DNA of 64,000 nt from TMED8 sp038125725 (GTDB lineage: Bacteria > Pseudomonadota > Alphaproteobacteria > Rhodospirillales > Casp-alpha2). Each line of letters begins with the position of its first letter. Positions within the stretch are counted from its first letter, which is position 1. The stretch covers positions 1-64,000 of the forward strand of contig JAYPEK010000008.1 in assembly GCA_038125725.1 (NCBI GenBank), read 5' to 3'. The notes beneath the pieces were generated by a model. It made no database searches. It had not been told where the DNA came from and saw nothing but the letters and a program-made list of their open reading frames with translations. The translations under genes were made by a program, and so were the position numbers. Positions 8,593 to 17,158 of the stretch are shown in pieces.

Positions 8593-9284
8593 TCGTCGAT
8601 CCACTCGGCCAGGATATCCGGGTGCTCCAGCGGCGTCATGTGACCGCCGTCCTCAATGATGCGGAACCGCGCGCCCGGGATTCCTTCCGCCAGCGCGCGC
8701 GATTCATCCAGGCTGCGCAGCCGGTCGTGGCGGGCGAACAGCACCAGCGTCCGGCAGGCGATGTCGGCCAGTTCCAGGTGTCCGTCATCGCGGACCAGGG
8801 CCAATTGGCGCAAGAACACTTCCTTGCCGAGATCCTTCGCCATCTCCTGGATGCGGTCCAGCAGCGCCGTGTCATCGGCGCGATCCTCATGCACGGAGCG
8901 TGTCAGGTTGCTTCTGGTGATGCCGTTGTAGGGCCGGTCCGCCAGCATCCGGATCATGTCCTGGCGGCGGTTAATGTCGGAAGGCGTGGTGCCGCGCGCC
9001 GAGGTGTTGATCAAAACCAGGGAGCGGACGCGATCAGGGTGGGTGAGCGCGATCTCGCGCGCCACGAAGCCGCCCATGGAGAAGCCGCAGAGATGAAAAC
9101 TGGGCGGTGCTTTGGCCAGCACTCCCGCCGCCATCTCGGGAATGGTGGCGCCCTTGGATAGATCGCCGAAGACAGGTTCCGTCTGCTCACGCAGCTTCGG
9201 TAACACTAGGTCCCAAAGCCGGTGATCACACATCATCCCCGGCAGCAAAAGGAGATGCGGTTTTTCGGGTGTGGCCTCAGCCAA
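8574..9284 (-). CDS. Alpha/beta fold hydrolase
   Basis: 236-residue serine hydrolase of the alpha/beta fold. The nucleophile elbow is GFSMGG with S69, the oxyanion strand is LLLLPGMMCDHRLW, the acid is probably the Asp in FARHDRLRSLDES, and the histidine lies in EDGGHMTPLEHPD. This resembles MhpC/BioH-type carboxylesterases, but the substrate is unknown. The start is a TTG at 9284, overlapping the moaB stop by 8 bp. No later ATG leaves the first beta-strand intact. Translational coupling with moaB is likely. Confidence 0.87.
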   Translation of the reverse strand: MAEATPEKPHLLLLPGMMCDHRLWDLVLPKLREQTEPVFGDLSKGATIPEMAAGVLAKAPPSFHLCGFSMGGFVAREIALTHPDRVRSLVLINTSARGTTPSDINRRQDMIRMLADRPYNGITRSNLTRSVHEDRADDTALLDRIQEMAKDLGKEVFLRQLALVRDDGHLELADIACRTLVLFARHDRLRSLDESRALAEGIPGARFRIIEDGGHMTPLEHPDILAEWIDECQASA

Positions 9285-9810
9285 GGTGCTCCTGCAGGCG
9301 TGGCATCATTTCGACGAAGTTGCAGGGCTTGTGGCGGATATCGAGCTGGTCCTGGAGAATCTCGTCCCAACCGTCCTTGCAGGCGCCCGGAGAGCCCGGC
9401 AGCGCGAACAGGTAGGTGCCGCCGGCGACCCCTGCGCAGGCGCGCGACTGGATGGTCGAGGTCTTGATCTTCTGAAAACTGACCCAGCGGAACAGCTCGC
9501 CGAAACCCGGGATTTCCTTTTCCCAGACGGCGGCGAAGGCTTCCGGGGTGACGTCGCGGCCGGTGACGCCGGTGCCGCCGGTGGCGATCACCACGTCGAC
9601 GTTGGGATCGGCGATCCAGGTATGCAGTTGTTCGGATATCGCCGCCACCTCATCCTTGACGATGGCGCGGGCCGCCAATTTGTGGCCGGCGCCTTCGAGG
9701 CGTTCGACCAAGGTGTCGCCGGAACGGTCGTCTTCCAACGTGCGGCTGTCGGAAACCGTCAGGATGGCGATGTTGACGGGCAGGAACTCGGATTTACTGG
9801 CGTGACCCAT
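9277..9810 (-). CDS. moaB: Molybdenum cofactor biosynthesis protein B (MoaB/MogA family)
   Basis: 177-residue MoaB/MogA-type protein, which adenylylates molybdopterin before metal insertion. Family motifs are AILTVSDSRT, DVVIATGGTGVTGRDVTPEA with the Thr-Gly-Gly-Thr-Gly loop, and LFALPGSPGACKDGWDEIL. ATG 9810 is used; 22 further in-frame codons upstream are Arg-rich and not conserved in appearance. The start overlaps the transglycosylase 3' end by 17 bp. The product would supply cofactor to molybdoenzymes such as the formate dehydrogenase at 35.9-40.4 kb, although the two loci are far apart. Confidence 0.92.
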   Translation of the reverse strand: MGHASKSEFLPVNIAILTVSDSRTLEDDRSGDTLVERLEGAGHKLAARAIVKDEVAAISEQLHTWIADPNVDVVIATGGTGVTGRDVTPEAFAAVWEKEIPGFGELFRWVSFQKIKTSTIQSRACAGVAGGTYLFALPGSPGACKDGWDEILQDQLDIRHKPCNFVEMMPRLQEHLG

Positions 9811-11581
9811 TGGATTGCGCGACCTCCTCGGAATCGGGACCAAGCGCGGTATACACCGGGCGCTGGCCTGCCGCAATGGCGTCGAGGGACGGCATCTCCT
9901 GGCCCAGGCGGTCGCGGTAGATCCAAAGATTGGCGAGCACGCGCTCGATGAACTGGCGGGTTTCGCGGCTCGGCAAGCTTTCGATCAGGAACAAAGGATC
10001 ACCGAGATCGTCGGTGCGCTTGCGCCATTTGTTCAGGTTGCCGGGGCCGCCGTTCCAGGCCGCCGCCATCAAGAACAGGTCGCCCTGGATCTTGCCGTCG
10101 GTGAGCAGCATTTCGATGTAGCGCTGGCCGAGCGTCAGGTTGATGTCGGGCTGATAGAGCTTCGAACGCGAGCGGTACTTGATGCCCTTGGAGCGTGCCA
10201 CGAAGCGCGCGGTTCCGGGCATCAGCTGCATCAGGCCGCGCGCACCAGCCCAGCTCTTGGCCTTGGGGTTGAAGCGTGATTCCTGGCGGATCAGGGCGTA
10301 GATCAGCGCCCGGTCGACGCGGAAGCCCTCCGCCGGCACGTAGGCCGGGATCGGATAGGCGGCGCCGTCGTAGCCGCCGCCATTGGGATAGAGCTTGGCG
10401 TCCAGGCGCACCGCCAGACTGGCCATGTTGCCCTGCGCGGCGAGGGCCAGGATGCCGTTGGCGAGGTGCTCATCGGCGCCGCGGGCCAGTTCCTTCAGTT
10501 CGCGTTCCGCCGTGTCGATCTCGCCGATTTGCAGCAGCGCCACGGCGCGCTTGCCGCGCGGCCGCGTGATGAGCGCGTCCTCGGTGCCGCCTTGCAGTGG
10601 CGGCGGCGTCCATTGGAAGGCCATGGGCTTGCCGAGGATGCGTCCGGCGAGAAGGCCGTAAAAGGTGCGCGGATAGGCGGCGGCGCGTTCGAGCCAGGGG
10701 TTGACCTGATCGGGATGGCGGTTGACCAGATGCGCGCGTGCCGCCCAGAACGCGGCGCCGGCATGGAACCAGTCGGCGCCGGTGGAATTCCTGGCGGCCT
10801 CTTCGAAGTGGTGCGCCGCCAAATCCTTGCGCCCGAGCCGCCAGGACGCCAGACCGGCGGTCCAGTGCGCCTCGGGGATCAGGCGGCCGGAGCGGTCGGC
10901 GGCCTTGCCGGCCCAATCCAGCGCCCACTTGTCGTGACCGTCGGTGAAATAGGCGAAACCGAGACGTGCCGCGAGCTTGTCGTACTCAGCCGCGCTCAGA
11001 AGCCGTGTGGCGTCCTTGGTTTGAAGCGCGCGCTTGGCGCTAAGGGTATGGCCGCGGCGCAGCACTCGGCGCACGTGGGCCTGCAGGTGCCGTGCCTTGG
11101 AGCGGTCGGTCCGGCTCAGGTCCTTGGAGGGGATCCGGCGCATCGAGGTGCTTTTGGCACGGCTCTCCGCCGGCACCTTGATGCGCTGCGGGGCGGCCGG
11201 CATGCGCCAGTTACCGGGTTTGCGCCGGAGCGCCAGCTTGTAGAGACGGCCCGCTTGCGGGTGATCGGCATATTCGGCCAGCCAGTCGCGCAGTTCCTTG
11301 TAGCGTGAGCGGTACTTGGTCGGATGCAGAAAACGCTGTGCCTTGACGTGCCCGAGCAACAGCGGATCGGAGAGGCGTCCGATGAGTTTGTCGGCGCGTT
11401 TCCAATTGCCGTCTTCCTGAATACGGAAAATCTCGCGGTAGAGCTCGGCGTCGGCTTCGCTCAGGATGTTGGGCGTTTCGGCGCGAACGCCGGGAGCGGC
11501 GAAAGCCGTGCCGGCGACAAGCAACGCGACGGCGGCCAGAATCCGCCCATGGGAGACCAGGCAACGAAACAAACGAATCAA
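9794..11581 (-). CDS. Soluble lytic murein transglycosylase (Slt-like)
   Basis: 595-residue periplasmic enzyme that cleaves peptidoglycan between MurNAc and GlcNAc with formation of the 1,6-anhydro ring. An N-terminal signal peptide is evident (ILAAVALLVAGTAFAAPGVRAE). Residues ~40-390 form a helical superhelical domain. The C-terminal SLT domain carries catalytic Glu434 in IRQESRFNPKAKS, then GARGLMQLMPGTA, NLTLGQRYI, AAWNGGPGNLNKW and SRETRQFIERV. Start is TTG 11581; the second TTG at 11572 has better spacing to the GAGGGG sequence just upstream and is equally possible. It is the first gene of the overlapping operon continuing with moaB, the hydrolase and the HAD gene. Confidence 0.92.
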   Translation of the reverse strand: MIRLFRCLVSHGRILAAVALLVAGTAFAAPGVRAETPNILSEADAELYREIFRIQEDGNWKRADKLIGRLSDPLLLGHVKAQRFLHPTKYRSRYKELRDWLAEYADHPQAGRLYKLALRRKPGNWRMPAAPQRIKVPAESRAKSTSMRRIPSKDLSRTDRSKARHLQAHVRRVLRRGHTLSAKRALQTKDATRLLSAAEYDKLAARLGFAYFTDGHDKWALDWAGKAADRSGRLIPEAHWTAGLASWRLGRKDLAAHHFEEAARNSTGADWFHAGAAFWAARAHLVNRHPDQVNPWLERAAAYPRTFYGLLAGRILGKPMAFQWTPPPLQGGTEDALITRPRGKRAVALLQIGEIDTAERELKELARGADEHLANGILALAAQGNMASLAVRLDAKLYPNGGGYDGAAYPIPAYVPAEGFRVDRALIYALIRQESRFNPKAKSWAGARGLMQLMPGTARFVARSKGIKYRSRSKLYQPDINLTLGQRYIEMLLTDGKIQGDLFLMAAAWNGGPGNLNKWRKRTDDLGDPLFLIESLPSRETRQFIERVLANLWIYRDRLGQEMPSLDAIAAGQRPVYTALGPDSEEVAQSNGSRQ

Positions 11582-11601
11582 CCCCTCAAAAGCTATCGCC
11601 C

Positions 11602-11630
11602 TGTATACTGGATCACTCCGACTCGGGCAA
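11602..11630 (-). promoter_or_regulatory. Candidate sigma-70-type promoter for the slt operon
   Basis: Reading the minus strand, TTGCCC (11625-11630) and TATACA (11602-11607) are separated by exactly 17 bp. They lie about 20 bp upstream of the transglycosylase start, in an AT-richer gap between two minus-strand genes. Confidence 0.45.
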
Positions 11631-11703
11631 TATATCTGACCCTTTCAACGGCATTTATACCATATTTCGTGATTTTGGTGAAAAAATCACCACTAGATGT
11701 CGC

Positions 11704-12555
11704 TTAATGCCGGGCCTCATTTAATTTCTTGCGGATCAGCCGGAGATCATTCCAGGCGGCGCGCTTCTGGATCGGCGTGCGCAGCAGGTAGGCCGGATGG
11801 AACATCGGCGTTGCCGGGATCGGGTGCGACATGCGCGGTGTCTCGAAGCTGAACCATTTTCCCCGCAACCGCCCGATGCCCTGGGTCTCTCCGAGCAGCG
11901 ATTTGGCGGCCGGTCCGCCGAGCGGCACCAAAACGTCGGGATCGACCAGTTCGATCAGCCGTTCGATGAAGGGCATGCAGGTGGCGGTCTCCTGCGGTGT
12001 CGGGGTGCGGTTGCCGGGCGGGCGCCAGAACACGGTGTTGGAGATCAGCACGTCTGGGCGCTGCAAGCCGATGGAGACCAGCATCTTGTCCAGAAGCCGG
12101 CCGCTGGGGCCGACGAAGGGCAGGCCCTGGCGGTCCTCCTCGGCGCCCGGGCCTTCGCCGATGAACAAAAGCCGTGCGTCCGCGTTACCGTCGACGAACA
12201 CCAGGTTGGTGGCAGTCTTCTTCAGCCCACAGCCGTCGAAATCCTCCAGCGCGGCGCGCAGGTCCTCGATGCTGTTCGCGGCGGCGGCCAGTTCGACGGC
12301 GGTCTTCACTGACTGATCGTTGCTGGGCGGCATCGGTGCCGGTGCGCTCGGCAGTCGCGGCGGCGGTTGCGGCCTGGATGGCGGTGCCGGCTCGGCGGCG
12401 GTGGGGAGCGCGGCCGGCGCTGGCATGGCGGGCGCGGCTTCCTCGGCGAAGCGGTCCACCGCGTCGATGGCGATGGTCTCATCGACCCCGACGAGTTGAT
12501 GCCATTCCAGGATGGCGCGGACCTCTGTCGAGGAAATCGGGGAAGCGGCGTTCAT
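11704..12555 (-). CDS. Uracil-DNA glycosylase, family 4/5-like
   Basis: 283-residue DNA repair enzyme that removes uracil from DNA. Residues 1-95 are a low-complexity Pro/Ala-rich extension. The glycosylase domain starts near 98 with IEDLRAALEDFDGCGLKKT. Motif A is FIGEGPGAEEDRQGLPFVG, then SNTVFWRPPGNRTPT, and the C-terminal motif is MFHPAYLLR. Family-4 enzymes normally bind an iron-sulphur cluster through four Cys. Here only C109 and C193 are in place; F106 and W177 occupy the other two positions, a pattern I associate with alphaproteobacterial members. ATG 12555 is preferred to the in-frame start 63 bp upstream, whose extra residues look non-coding. Confidence 0.88.
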   Translation of the reverse strand: MNAASPISSTEVRAILEWHQLVGVDETIAIDAVDRFAEEAAPAMPAPAALPTAAEPAPPSRPQPPPRLPSAPAPMPPSNDQSVKTAVELAAAANSIEDLRAALEDFDGCGLKKTATNLVFVDGNADARLLFIGEGPGAEEDRQGLPFVGPSGRLLDKMLVSIGLQRPDVLISNTVFWRPPGNRTPTPQETATCMPFIERLIELVDPDVLVPLGGPAAKSLLGETQGIGRLRGKWFSFETPRMSHPIPATPMFHPAYLLRTPIQKRAAWNDLRLIRKKLNEARH

Positions 12556-12686
12556 GATGTCAGGGTAGCAACCGGCCGGCCCGCCGGTCCAGCCCCAAGA
12601 AGGGCGAGATTTCCACATGAACCGTCGGATGGCCTATGTTACAAAACGCGGTCGAAATCGGACGCACAGCAAGAGGATCGAAGACA

Positions 12687-14363
12687 ATGACGGATCAGGC
12701 GGTCGAACGGGAATCGATGGAATTCGACGTGGTCATCGTCGGCGGAGGGCCGTCCGGGCTCAGCGCCGCCATTCGCCTCATGCAGCTTGCCGCCGAGAAC
12801 GAGCGCGAGATCGGCGTCTGCGTGGTCGAGAAAGGTTCCGAGATCGGCGCTCATATCCTGTCCGGCGCTGTCATCGACCCCATTGCCTTGAATGAACTGA
12901 TTCCCGATTGGATAGAGCAGGGCGCGCCCATCGGCGTTCCGGTAACCAGCAACCAGCACTGGGTGCTGACCGAGACCGGCAAGCGCGAGATGCCGCATTT
13001 CGCCATGCCGCCGATGCTCTCCAACGACGGCTGCTATACGCTGTCGCTCGGCAATTTCACCCGCTGGCTGGGCGAGCAGGCGGAGGGAATGGGCGTCGAG
13101 GTCTATCCCGGCTTCGCCGCCGCCGAGGTGCTGTTCAACGAGGACGGCTCGGTCAAGGGCATCGCCACCGGCGACATGGGCCGCGGCCGTGACGGCGAGC
13201 CCGGCCCCAATTTCGAGCCCGGCGTCGAACTGCACGCCAAATACACCTTCTTCGCCGAGGGCGTGCGCGGCAGCCTGTCGAAGCAGCTGATCGACCAATT
13301 CAACCTGCGCGAAGGCCGCCAGCCGCAGACCTACGGCATCGGCATCAAGGAGCTGTGGGACGTGGACCCGGAAAAGCACCAGGAGGGGACAGTCATCCAC
13401 ACCCAGGGCTGGCCGCTCGGCGACGTGGTCGGGGGCGGCTTCATCTATCACCAAGAGAACAACCAGATCGCCATCGGGTTTGTCACCACGCTGGACTACG
13501 AGAACCCGTATCTCTCGCCCTACGACGAGATGCAGCGCTTCAAGACCCATCCGGCAATCCGCCCGATGCTGGAAGGCGGCCGCCGCGTCGCCTACGGCGC
13601 GCGCGCCATCAACGAGGGCGGTCTGCAGTCGGTGCCGAAGCTGGCCATTCCCGGCGCCTGCCTGATCGGCTGCTCGGCCGGGTTCGTCAACGTGCCACGC
13701 ATCAAGGGCAGCCATAACGCCATGAAAACCGGCATGCTGGCCGCCGAACAGGCTTTTGCGGCACTCGGCGAGGGCCGCGCCAACGATGAACTCACAGGCT
13801 ACGAACCGGCGTTTCGTGCATCCTGGGTCTACAAGGATCTTCACAGGGTGCGCAACGCCCGCCCGGCGCTGACCAAATTCGGCGTCAAGCTGGGGACGCT
13901 CTATGCCGGCCTTGACATGTGGCTCAACAATTTGGGGCTCGGTTTCCTGCTGCCCTGGACGCTCGGCCATCACGAGGACCACAAGCAACTGAAGCCCGCC
14001 GCCGAGATGCCGAAGATCGATTATCCCAAGCCCGACGGCGAGATTACCTTCGACAAGCTAACCAACGTCTCGTTCTCGGCCACCAACCACGAGGAAGACC
14101 AGCCGATCCACCTGCAGCTCAAGGACGCGAGCGTGCCGGTGGCCACCAATTTGGGGATTTACGACGGGCCGGAAAACCGCTTCTGCCCGGCCGGCGTCTA
14201 CGAATACGTCGACGACGAGGAGCAGGGCGCCGGCGCCAAGCGGCTGCAAATCAACGCCCAGAACTGCGTGCACTGTAAAACCTGCGATATCAAGGACCCG
14301 ACCCAGAACATCAACTGGGTGGTGCCGGAAGGCGGCGGCGGCCCCAACTATCCGAACATGTAG
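12687..14363 (+). CDS. Electron transfer flavoprotein-ubiquinone oxidoreductase
   Basis: 558-residue ETF-QO, which passes electrons from electron-transfer flavoprotein to ubiquinone at the inner membrane during fatty acid and amino acid oxidation. The FAD-binding motif VVIVGGGPSGLSAA lies at the N-terminus, and GSEIGAHILSGAVIDP, GIGIKELW and GCSAGFVNVPRIKGSH are family hallmarks. The C-terminal [4Fe-4S] domain has FCPAGVYEY and CVHCKTCDIKDPTQNINW. The start at ATG 12687 is supported by AGAGGA at 12672-12677; the frame remains open to 12636. The SRPBCC gene starts 7 bp after its stop. ETF subunit genes are not in the window. Confidence 0.97.
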   Translation: MTDQAVERESMEFDVVIVGGGPSGLSAAIRLMQLAAENEREIGVCVVEKGSEIGAHILSGAVIDPIALNELIPDWIEQGAPIGVPVTSNQHWVLTETGKREMPHFAMPPMLSNDGCYTLSLGNFTRWLGEQAEGMGVEVYPGFAAAEVLFNEDGSVKGIATGDMGRGRDGEPGPNFEPGVELHAKYTFFAEGVRGSLSKQLIDQFNLREGRQPQTYGIGIKELWDVDPEKHQEGTVIHTQGWPLGDVVGGGFIYHQENNQIAIGFVTTLDYENPYLSPYDEMQRFKTHPAIRPMLEGGRRVAYGARAINEGGLQSVPKLAIPGACLIGCSAGFVNVPRIKGSHNAMKTGMLAAEQAFAALGEGRANDELTGYEPAFRASWVYKDLHRVRNARPALTKFGVKLGTLYAGLDMWLNNLGLGFLLPWTLGHHEDHKQLKPAAEMPKIDYPKPDGEITFDKLTNVSFSATNHEEDQPIHLQLKDASVPVATNLGIYDGPENRFCPAGVYEYVDDEEQGAGAKRLQINAQNCVHCKTCDIKDPTQNINWVVPEGGGGPNYPNM

Positions 14364-14370
14364 GCCGCCG

Positions 14371-14832
14371 ATGCCGGAGACCTGTACCTTCGAGCACGTC
14401 TGGAACGTGGTCATCCAGGTGCCGCCGGCGGCGGTCTATGACTATGTCACCAATCCGCACTCCTGGCCCGAATGGCTGGCGGCGTCACACCATATCGACA
14501 GTCCCGACCGGCCGCTCGTCAAGGGTGAGCGCTTTCGTGAAAAGTGGCACACCCGCAAGGGCGAGGCGGTGCTGGATTGGATCATCACCGCGAGCGATCG
14601 GCCGCGGTTGTGGATCGGCGAGACCGGGACCGAATTTCTAGGGCCTATTATCGTCCGCTACGATTTCGAAGCGGTGGCGGAGGGCACGCGCTATGTGCGC
14701 ACGGTGATCAATCCGGCGCGGCCGAAACCGGCGACGGCGGCGATGGCCGCGCGCATGGACGAAGAGGCGGCGCTTGGGCTCGCCAACATTAAACGGATCG
14801 TCGAGGAGCGGCTTTCGGCCGGCTCCGGTTAG
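14371..14832 (+). CDS. SRPBCC family protein (polyketide cyclase/START-like)
   Basis: 153-residue protein with the pattern of the START/Bet v 1 superfamily: an N-terminal strand (EHVWNVVIQVPPAAVYDYV), NPHSWPEWLAAS, central strands and a long C-terminal helix (AARMDEEAALGLANIKRIV). Such proteins bind hydrophobic ligands in a deep pocket. No ligand can be assigned. It follows ETF-QO by 7 bp and is probably cotranscribed with it. The stop overlaps the stop region of the convergent HU-like gene by four bases. Confidence 0.8.
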   Translation: MPETCTFEHVWNVVIQVPPAAVYDYVTNPHSWPEWLAASHHIDSPDRPLVKGERFREKWHTRKGEAVLDWIITASDRPRLWIGETGTEFLGPIIVRYDFEAVAEGTRYVRTVINPARPKPATAAMAARMDEEAALGLANIKRIVEERLSAGSG

Positions 14833-15095
14833 GCGACGGCGGCGATCCGGACCAGGGTGTCCAGAACTTCGCTCGCCTGGGCCGCCGGGATATGCGCCTC
14901 GGCGGCGACGGCCTTCAGCAATTCCTGCTTATCCATCATCACGTCGATGGTGCCGTTTTCGGCAGTCAGGCCGCAATTGCCTTTCTGCGCCGCGGCGGCG
15001 AGGGCCTTGGAAACGACATCGACGACTTCCGCCGCCGTTTCCTGCGGCACGTTGGTCTCGATGGCCAGGGTTTCAGTCAATGCTTGCAGTTTCAT
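14829..15095 (-). CDS. Small protein with two HU-like helical half-repeats
   Basis: 88-residue protein that I read as a tandem of two HU/IHF-type N-terminal segments. The first (LTETLAIETNVPQETAAEVV through AAAAQKG) is followed by a short strand-forming stretch (GLTAENGTIDV). The second (MDKQELLKAVAAEAHIPAAQ through SEVLDTLVRIAAV) again matches the HU N-terminal helix-turn-helix. The long DNA-clasping beta-arm of true HU is absent. DNA binding is therefore doubtful, and a dimerisation or HU-modulating role is conceivable but unproven. ATG 15095 is chosen; GTG 15101 would add two residues. The gene converges on the SRPBCC gene. Confidence 0.65.
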   Translation of the reverse strand: MKLQALTETLAIETNVPQETAAEVVDVVSKALAAAAQKGNCGLTAENGTIDVMMDKQELLKAVAAEAHIPAAQASEVLDTLVRIAAVA

Positions 15096-15316
15096 CGTCA
15101 CGGTTTCTTGTTGTTACGGGTGTTGATGTGTCCGGTTCTTCGTCCCGCCGGGCGCCATCGTCGCGCCGATCAGCGTGGAAACGGCCGGCAATCTATCAGA
15201 CTTTTATGATATGAACATGACCGAATATGTTCCGGCCATGAACGGCAATGACATTTCCGCGAGTCACAAAGAACCGTTAGAACCGGCGGTCAGGCTCGGC
15301 TAAACTTGCGGCTGCC

Positions 15317-17149
15317 ATGAGACACAGATTTCAAGTCATTGCCATGATTTCATCGCTTCGCCGCACCGCCGTTAAACACGCACGGGGGCTCGCACGGGGG
15401 CTCGCACTGGGGCTCGCACTGGGGCTCGGGATATTGTTCGGGCATAGCCTGCCCGCGGCCGCCAAGGACGCGGCGGGTGCCGCCGCCGGGTCGTCGGCGA
15501 TCGGCAACTACCTGGCCGGCCGCCATGCGCAATCGAGCCACGATATCCCGTCGGCGCTGGTGTTCCTGAACGCTGCTTTGGCGGTCATGCCCGACGCGCC
15601 GGATCTGCGCCGGCGCACCTTCATCCTGCTGGTGATCGAAGGCCGCATCGCCGAATCGTTGGCCTTGGCGCAGGAACTGTTGGACGAAAACCCGAAATCA
15701 CCCATCGCCAATCTCACCCTGGCGGTGGCGGCACTCGCCAAGGGCGACCACGACGGCGTGACCAAGCGTTTCACCGATGCCGCCGATCGGGGGCTCAACA
15801 GTTTCACCGGCCCCATGCTGGAAGCCTGGAGCCTGGCCGGCGAGGGCAAGGCGGAAGAAGCCTTGAAGGCGCTGGGCAAGCTCGACGGCAGCGATAGCAC
15901 GCAGGGCCTGCATGACGTTCATCACGCCTTGATGCTCGATTATCTCGGCGATGACCGCGCCGGCGCGGCCTACCAGAACCTGACGGATAAGGAACTGATC
16001 GGCAGCTTTCGAATCGTTCAGCACATGGGGCGTTTCTACGAACGCACCGGTGAAATGGAAAAGGCGCGCGCCGTCTATGACAAGTTCCGTGCCGATCTGC
16101 CGGGGACGTCTTTGCTGGATATCGCCGACGCGCGGCTGAAAGCCGGCAAGAAGCCCGGCAAGCTTCTTCGAAACGCCAGCGATGGCGCCGCCGAGGCGCT
16201 GTTCTCCATCGCCAATTCGCTGCGCCGTCAGCGCGCGCGGGAGACGGCGCTGGTATTGGCGCGTCTGGCGCTGCACCTGCGCCCGGACTTTCCCATTGCC
16301 CAGATCCTGGTCGCCGACATCCTCGAGGATGACGAGCGTTTCGCCGATTCCAATGCTATCTATGCCGCTGTCGACAAAGACTCACCCTATCGCGTGTCGG
16401 CCGACATGAGCCGCGCCCAGAACCTGGATTCGCTCGGCCAGACCGACGCGGCTGTCGAACTCTACCGACAGGTGGCAGAACGCCGTACCCATGATCCGCA
16501 GCCCCTGACCCAGCTCGGCAACTTGCTGCGTCAGCACGAGCGTTGGGAAGACGCAATCCAGGCTTATACCGACGCCATCAGCCGCGTCGGCATCCTTGAA
16601 AAACGCCATTGGCGCATGCTTTACGCGCGCGGCATCGCGCTGGAACGCGCCAAGCGCTGGCCCGACGCCGAGAAGGATTTCCAGAAGGCGCTCGAATTCG
16701 AGCCAGAACAGCCGTTCGTGCTCAACTATCTGGGCTATTCCTGGATCGATCGCGGCCTGCACCTGGAAAAGGCGCAGGAGATGATCCGCCGCGCCGTCGA
16801 ACTGCGCCCCAACGATGGCTACATCATCGACAGCCTGGGCTGGGGCTACTATCGGCTCGGCAAATACAAAGACGCCGTCAAGGAACTGGAGCGCGCCATC
16901 CAGATCCGGCCCGAGGACCCGGTCATTAACGACCACCTGGGTGACGCTTACTGGCGGGTCGGCCGCAAGCTGGAAGCCCACTTCCAGTGGCAGCGCTCGC
17001 TGTCGCTGAAGCCGGAAGCGGCCGATGCCGCCGAGACCCGGACCAAGCTGGAAAAGGGCCTGGGCCCGGCGAAAACGGTCACGCCGACGACGACCGAGCC
17101 GCCTGCACCGGAAAACGGCAAAACCTCACCGGCGCTGAAAAAGATCTGA
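15317..17149 (+). CDS. Exported tetratricopeptide repeat protein
   Basis: 610-residue TPR-rich protein. The N-terminus has a positively charged stretch and a Leu/Ala/Gly hydrophobic core ending in SLPAAAKDA, a likely signal peptide. Repeats follow along the whole length, for example SALVFLNAALAVMPDAPDL, AVELYRQVAERRTHDPQPL, AEKDFQKALEFEPEQPFVL and AVKELERAIQIRPEDPVIN. This points to a periplasmic or membrane-anchored scaffold. The C-terminal ~30 residues are low-complexity. The signal-peptide core is encoded by a 12-bp tandem repeat. ATG 15317 is used; ATG 15344 is possible. ispE starts 10 bp downstream, so they are probably cotranscribed, as in several proteobacteria. Confidence 0.85.
   Translation: MRHRFQVIAMISSLRRTAVKHARGLARGLALGLALGLGILFGHSLPAAAKDAAGAAAGSSAIGNYLAGRHAQSSHDIPSALVFLNAALAVMPDAPDLRRRTFILLVIEGRIAESLALAQELLDENPKSPIANLTLAVAALAKGDHDGVTKRFTDAADRGLNSFTGPMLEAWSLAGEGKAEEALKALGKLDGSDSTQGLHDVHHALMLDYLGDDRAGAAYQNLTDKELIGSFRIVQHMGRFYERTGEMEKARAVYDKFRADLPGTSLLDIADARLKAGKKPGKLLRNASDGAAEALFSIANSLRRQRARETALVLARLALHLRPDFPIAQILVADILEDDERFADSNAIYAAVDKDSPYRVSADMSRAQNLDSLGQTDAAVELYRQVAERRTHDPQPLTQLGNLLRQHERWEDAIQAYTDAISRVGILEKRHWRMLYARGIALERAKRWPDAEKDFQKALEFEPEQPFVLNYLGYSWIDRGLHLEKAQEMIRRAVELRPNDGYIIDSLGWGYYRLGKYKDAVKELERAIQIRPEDPVINDHLGDAYWRVGRKLEAHFQWQRSLSLKPEAADAAETRTKLEKGLGPAKTVTPTTTEPPAPENGKTSPALKKI
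15380..15427 (+). repeat. Four tandem 12-bp units in the signal-peptide coding region
   Basis: Units begin at 15380, 15392, 15404 and 15416. The first two are GCACGGGGGCTC and the last two GCACTGGGGCTC. They encode alternating RGLA/LGLA tetrapeptides of the TPR protein's signal-peptide core, so unit gain or loss would change the core length without shifting the frame. Confidence 0.9.
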
Positions 17150-17158
17150 GCGTCGGCC

